8,095 nt of DNA from Gemmatimonadales bacterium UBA4718 (GTDB taxonomy: Bacteria; Gemmatimonadota; Gemmatimonadetes; Gemmatimonadales; Gemmatimonadaceae): the NCBI GenBank assembly GCA_002404375.1, contig DHJO01000236.1:33890-41984 (forward strand), written 5' to 3'. Under the pieces are notes generated by a model that saw only the letters and a list, made by a program, of their open reading frames with translations, was not told the DNA's origin and did no database searches. The first letter of the stretch is position 1. Every line of letters begins with the position of its first letter. A program made the position numbers and the translations under genes. Shown here in pieces: positions 5,955-8,095 of this stretch.

Positions 5955-7190
5955 ATGAAGTCTATCTCCTCAATTGCACTTTTTTCCCTGATCGCGGGCG
6001 TTTCCTGCGCGGCGCCAACGCCCGCTGCTCGCATCGCGGCGGTGCCCACCCCGATCAAGTACGTCAGCCCCCAGATGGGCTTGAACAACTCCGGACTCGA
6101 CACGGCGTTGCCTGCCAAGCTCGACAAGATCGTGAAAATCGCGATCGAGGAGGCAGTGGCGCCAGGAGTCGCGATCGCCGTCGGCCGCAATGGACACATC
6201 GCCTACATGAAGGGCTACGGCTACATCGATTGGAATCAGCCTGGCTCGCCCGCCGTCGACACCAACACTCTTTATGATCTGGCGTCGCTCACCAAGGTGA
6301 TTGCCACGACGACGGTGGCGATGGTTCTCGAAGAGGGGGGCCAGCTCGATATCAATCGCACTGTCGCCTCGTATCTGCCGGAGTTCAACTCACCGGAAAA
6401 GGCTCAGATCACGGTCAAGCAGATCCTTACCCACAGCGGCGGGCTCGAGGCCGGCGCCAACATCTACGCGAGCGCGCGTGGGCGCGAACAGTACCTGTAT
6501 CAGATCAACGCGCGCCCACTCGAGTACGCGCCCGGCACGAACATGATCTACAGCGACTGGGACATGATCCTTCTCCAGCTGGTGATGGAGAGAATCACCG
6601 GAAAGACGCTCGACGTGCTCGCCAACGAAAAGGTCTTCAAGCCGCTCGGTATGACCGATACACAGTTCCAGCCGCCAGTATCGCTGCGCCCGCGGATCGC
6701 GCCCACACAGGTCGACGACGCGCGCGGAGGATTGTTGTGGGGAACTGTTCACGACGAGAACGCCTGGGCTTTGGGTGGGGTCGCGGGACACGCGGGACTG
6801 TTCTCGACGGCGCGGGACCTCGCGCTCTTCTCGATGATGATCCTGAACGGAGGCGAAGGAGCAAACGGCATCCGCATCGTGAAGCCCGCCGCCATCGCCC
6901 GCTGGACAGCTCGTCAGGGCAAGGAATCGTCACGCACTCTCGGATGGGACTCTCCTGAAGGCGGCTCGAGCGCTGGCCAGTTTTTCTCGCCCTGGAGCTT
7001 CGGTCACACCGGCTTCACCGGCACATCCATCTGGATAGATCCCGAGAAAGATCTGTTCGTGGTGGTTCTCACCAATCGCGTGAACCCCACGCGCAACAAC
7101 ACCCGTCACGTGCAGCTTCGTCGTGACGTCGCGGACGCGGTGCAGCAGGCCGTGCTCGGCGCGCGCATAGTGAACTGGGAGAACAGATAG
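5955..7190 (+). CDS. Exported beta-lactamase-family serine hydrolase
   Basis: Serine hydrolase of 411 residues of the class C beta-lactamase / penicillin-binding-protein-like family (PF00144). The catalytic S111 and K114 are in SLTK, the second motif is Y199-S-D201 (YSD where class C beta-lactamases have YxN), and the third is H351-T-G (HTG). GHAGLFSTARDLALF and NRVNPT are typical of the family. The N-terminus (1-19) is a signal peptide; C18 in AGVSC could be a lipoprotein cysteine, although Gly at -3 makes this a weak lipobox. Family members include esterases, D-peptidases and the Bacillus subtilis N-acetylmuramyl-L-alanine amidase AmiE, encoded with muropeptide-recycling genes. With an amino-sugar gene (nagB) next on the same strand, a wall-fragment role is plausible but is inference; true beta-lactamase activity is unlikely. 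No Shine-Dalgarno is visible. Confidence 0.92.
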   Translation: MKSISSIALFSLIAGVSCAAPTPAARIAAVPTPIKYVSPQMGLNNSGLDTALPAKLDKIVKIAIEEAVAPGVAIAVGRNGHIAYMKGYGYIDWNQPGSPAVDTNTLYDLASLTKVIATTTVAMVLEEGGQLDINRTVASYLPEFNSPEKAQITVKQILTHSGGLEAGANIYASARGREQYLYQINARPLEYAPGTNMIYSDWDMILLQLVMERITGKTLDVLANEKVFKPLGMTDTQFQPPVSLRPRIAPTQVDDARGGLLWGTVHDENAWALGGVAGHAGLFSTARDLALFSMMILNGGEGANGIRIVKPAAIARWTARQGKESSRTLGWDSPEGGSSAGQFFSPWSFGHTGFTGTSIWIDPEKDLFVVVLTNRVNPTRNNTRHVQLRRDVADAVQQAVLGARIVNWENR

Positions 7191-7224
7191 CCGGTCCGAC
7201 TGGCATCTAGGTCGAAGGGTTATA

Positions 7225-7235
7225 CGGATGCTCCG
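7225..7235. promoter_or_regulatory. Palindrome CGGATGCTCCG, operator-like, copy 1
   Basis: An 11-bp palindrome with half-sites CGGA and TCCG and a 3-nt spacer, inside the left arm of the long inverted repeat. It is the reverse complement of two further exact copies at 7414-7424 and 7434-7444. Its location, 35 nt after the serine hydrolase stop, fits better with being part of the repeat than with being an operator. Confidence 0.4.
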
Positions 7236-7350
7236 GAGAAGCGCCCTGATGCTCCTGATCCGCTCCACCTGGCGCAAAAGCTCCGTGACTCATGGCGTGA
7301 TTTATTTTGTTTTTTCGCAAGAGAGATTTGCGAGGCGTCTGAAGCATCCC

Positions 7351-7485
7351 GAGCGGCTGTTCCCAACAATCCCGGCCCGCAAAGAGGAGCCGTAACGCCA
7401 ATCGGAGCGTATCCGGAGCATCCGCCCCTTTTCCGGAGCATCCGTATAACCTTTGAACCTGGATGCCTACCGGAGCGGCTGTTCC
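7351..7485. repeat. 13-bp direct repeat GAGCGGCTGTTCC
   Basis: The exact 13-mer GAGCGGCTGTTCC occurs at 7351-7363, in the centre of the long inverted repeat, and again at 7473-7485, just outside its right arm, 122 bp apart. Flanking bases diverge quickly. It may mark an internal duplication linked to the inverted repeat, or two copies of a protein-binding site. Confidence 0.6.
7414..7444. promoter_or_regulatory. Paired CGGA-N3-TCCG palindromes, possible operators
   Basis: Two exact copies of CGGAGCATCCG at 7414-7424 and 7434-7444, set 20 bp apart (about two helical turns), begin about 150 nt upstream of the nagB start. Degenerate relatives with longer spacers flank them: CGGA-N5-TCCG at 7403-7415 and CGGA-N8-TCCG at 7471-7486. 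Regularly spaced palindromes ahead of a catabolic gene resemble binding sites of a dimeric regulator. They also belong to the long inverted repeat, so they may be an accident of its structure. No regulator gene is in the window. Confidence 0.4.
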
Positions 7486-7526
7486 GCGCGGCCGTGGCGC
7501 GGGCCTGAGGGGTTCCGCTTATCTTT

Positions 7527-7546
7527 CTGGACGCCCGCTGGACGCC
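7527..7546 (+). repeat. Tandem 9-bp repeat CTGGACGCC before nagB
   Basis: CTGGACGCC at 7527-7535 is repeated at 7538-7546, a period of 11 bp, ending 16 nt before the nagB ATG. One-turn spacing could place two copies on the same face of DNA for a regulator, or the repeats may act in the mRNA leader. Chance is quite possible at this length. Confidence 0.4.
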
Positions 7547-7562
7547 TCTTTCCTCCTATTGA

Positions 7563-8095
7563 ATGGCAGCCTCCAAGGAACGAGTCCCCGTAGTAATCGT
7601 CGAGTACGATGAGATCGCCCGCACCATCGCCAGACGCATTGCCGAGATTATCAAGGACCGGCGGCGAGAAGGGGGACACGCCGTGCTTGGACTCGCCACC
7701 GGCAGCACACCGATCGGGATATATCGCGAGCTGATCAAGATGCACCGCCAGGAAGGCCTCGACTTCTCCGACGTCGTGACCTTCAACCTCGACGAGTACT
7801 ACCCGATGAGGCCGGACAGCATCCACAGCTATCACCGGTTCATGCGCGAGAATCTCTTCAACCACATCAATGTGCGTCCGGAGAACATCCACATCCCGCG
7901 CGGCGACGTGCCGCGCGACGATGTCGACGTGGCGTGCGAGGCGTACGAAGCGGCGATCAGGAAGGCGGGTGGAATTGACCTGCAGATACTCGGCATCGGA
8001 AAGACCGGCCACATCGGCTTCAACGAGCCGGGCTCCGGTGCCGACTCGCGCACCCGTCGCATCTCGCTCGACACCGTTACCCGCCGCGATGCCGC
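7563..8095 (+). CDS. nagB: Glucosamine-6-phosphate deaminase, N-terminal part (cut by window)
   Basis: The frame runs to the window edge after 177 complete codons with no stop, so this is the 5' part of a longer gene. The product converts glucosamine-6-phosphate to fructose-6-phosphate plus ammonia in the cytoplasm. Visible landmarks are the phosphate loop LGLATGSTP (42-50), FNLDEYYP (74-81) with D77 matching the E. coli proton-shuttle Asp72, SYHRFMRENLFNHI, and GIGKTGHIGFNEP (144-156) with H150 and E155 matching His143 and Glu148. T148 replaces Asp141. This pattern (DEYYPM, KTGHIGFNEPGS) is like the long Bacteroidetes proteins in which a NagB domain is joined to a C-terminal PIG-L/LmbE-like deacetylase domain, so a fusion continuing beyond the window is likely (inference). 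The ATG directly follows an in-frame TGA, which limits the start; no Shine-Dalgarno is seen. Confidence 0.93.
   Translation, partial: MAASKERVPVVIVEYDEIARTIARRIAEIIKDRRREGGHAVLGLATGSTPIGIYRELIKMHRQEGLDFSDVVTFNLDEYYPMRPDSIHSYHRFMRENLFNHINVRPENIHIPRGDVPRDDVDVACEAYEAAIRKAGGIDLQILGIGKTGHIGFNEPGSGADSRTRRISLDTVTRRDA

Larger units (their letters stand above)
7202..7467. repeat. Long imperfect inverted repeat, MITE-like or hairpin
   Basis: The left arm (7202-7284) and right arm (7386-7467) are inverted copies: by hand alignment 65 of 82 positions match, with a single one-base gap. They contain a perfect 20-bp core, GGTTATACGGATGCTCCGGA at 7218-7237 and its complement at 7432-7451. The 101-nt centre carries a T-rich run (7301-7315) and a small hairpin TCGCAA/TTGCGA (7315-7320/7328-7333). 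No open frame with a recognisable product lies within. I cannot identify a target-site duplication at the ends. Possible identities are a degenerate non-autonomous mobile element, a transcribed long hairpin at the 3' end of the serine hydrolase mRNA, or a regulatory array for nagB. Confidence 0.8.
7191..7562. other. Noncoding 372-nt region upstream of nagB
   Basis: This is the largest noncoding gap between genes in the window. Most of it (7202-7467) is one imperfect inverted repeat, listed separately. The remainder (7468-7562) has a 13-bp direct-repeat copy, a 9-bp tandem repeat and a possible -10-like TTATCT at 7519-7524 without a clear -35. Short minus-strand frames across the repeat have no recognisable domain and are not called. 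No Shine-Dalgarno precedes the nagB ATG. Confidence 0.6.

Noticed and set aside
7271..7315. Intrinsic terminator using the T run 7301-7315 after the serine hydrolase
   Set aside because: The nearest stem (GCGCC 7241-7245 with GGCGC 7271-7275) is weak and ends 25 nt before the T run; not a standard terminator.
7207..7441. Minus-strand frames of 64 and 73 codons in the inverted repeat
   Set aside because: No ribosome-binding site or family match, and composition dictated by the repeat; kept as noncoding.
7218..7451. CRISPR-like repeats
   Set aside because: The repeated units are inverted and only two direct copies lie 20 bp apart; there is no array of equal spacers and no cas gene.
7467..8012. 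181-codon minus-strand frame opposite nagB
   Set aside because: The plus-strand frame from 7563 encodes clear GlcN-6-P deaminase motifs and simply runs off the window.

Overview
This is a GC-rich bacterial window from an organism whose marker genes are not present. The family mix (a soluble acyl-ACP desaturase, a KGG stress protein, a secreted M28 peptidase with a C-terminal fibronectin-like domain, and a glucosamine-6-phosphate deaminase of the type found in long two-domain proteins) would fit Gemmatimonadota or a similar soil or aquatic phylum. That placement is inference, not proof.

Layout. Positions 1-448 hold no convincing gene but contain nested inverted repeats. On the minus strand lies an acyl-ACP desaturase (449-1417, frame open to 1492). 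Divergent from it is a small KGG/Con-10-like stress protein (1601-1930) followed by a very strong hairpin terminator. A soluble PAS sensor histidine kinase (2018-3286) starts just after that terminator. It ends 2 nt from a convergent minus-strand pair: an ElaA-like GNAT acetyltransferase (3856-4368, open to 4404) and a thioredoxin-fold protein with a WCGD centre (3289-3843). The acetyltransferase is divergent from a secreted M28 zinc aminopeptidase (4422-5840). This is followed by an exported beta-lactamase-family serine hydrolase (5955-7190) and, after 372 nt of noncoding DNA, by the start of a NagB-type deaminase (7563 to the window end, truncated by the window edge).

How the genes fit together. 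The left half looks like ordinary housekeeping and stress functions: membrane lipid unsaturation, stress protein, sensor kinase, thiol/redox protein, acetyltransferase. The right half, all on the plus strand, suggests extracytoplasmic peptide and wall-fragment breakdown (M28 peptidase, serine hydrolase) feeding amino-sugar catabolism (GlcN-6-P to Fru-6-P). The link is suggested by position only.

The most unusual sequence is the noncoding stretch 7202-7467. It is a long imperfect inverted repeat with arms of about 82 bp and a perfect 20-bp core, a T-rich centre, and three exact copies of an 11-bp palindrome CGGA-N3-TCCG, upstream of nagB. It could be a small non-autonomous mobile element, a structured RNA, or an operator array. 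I found no CRISPR array, tRNA, rRNA, insertion sequence with transposase, or clearly new multi-gene system.
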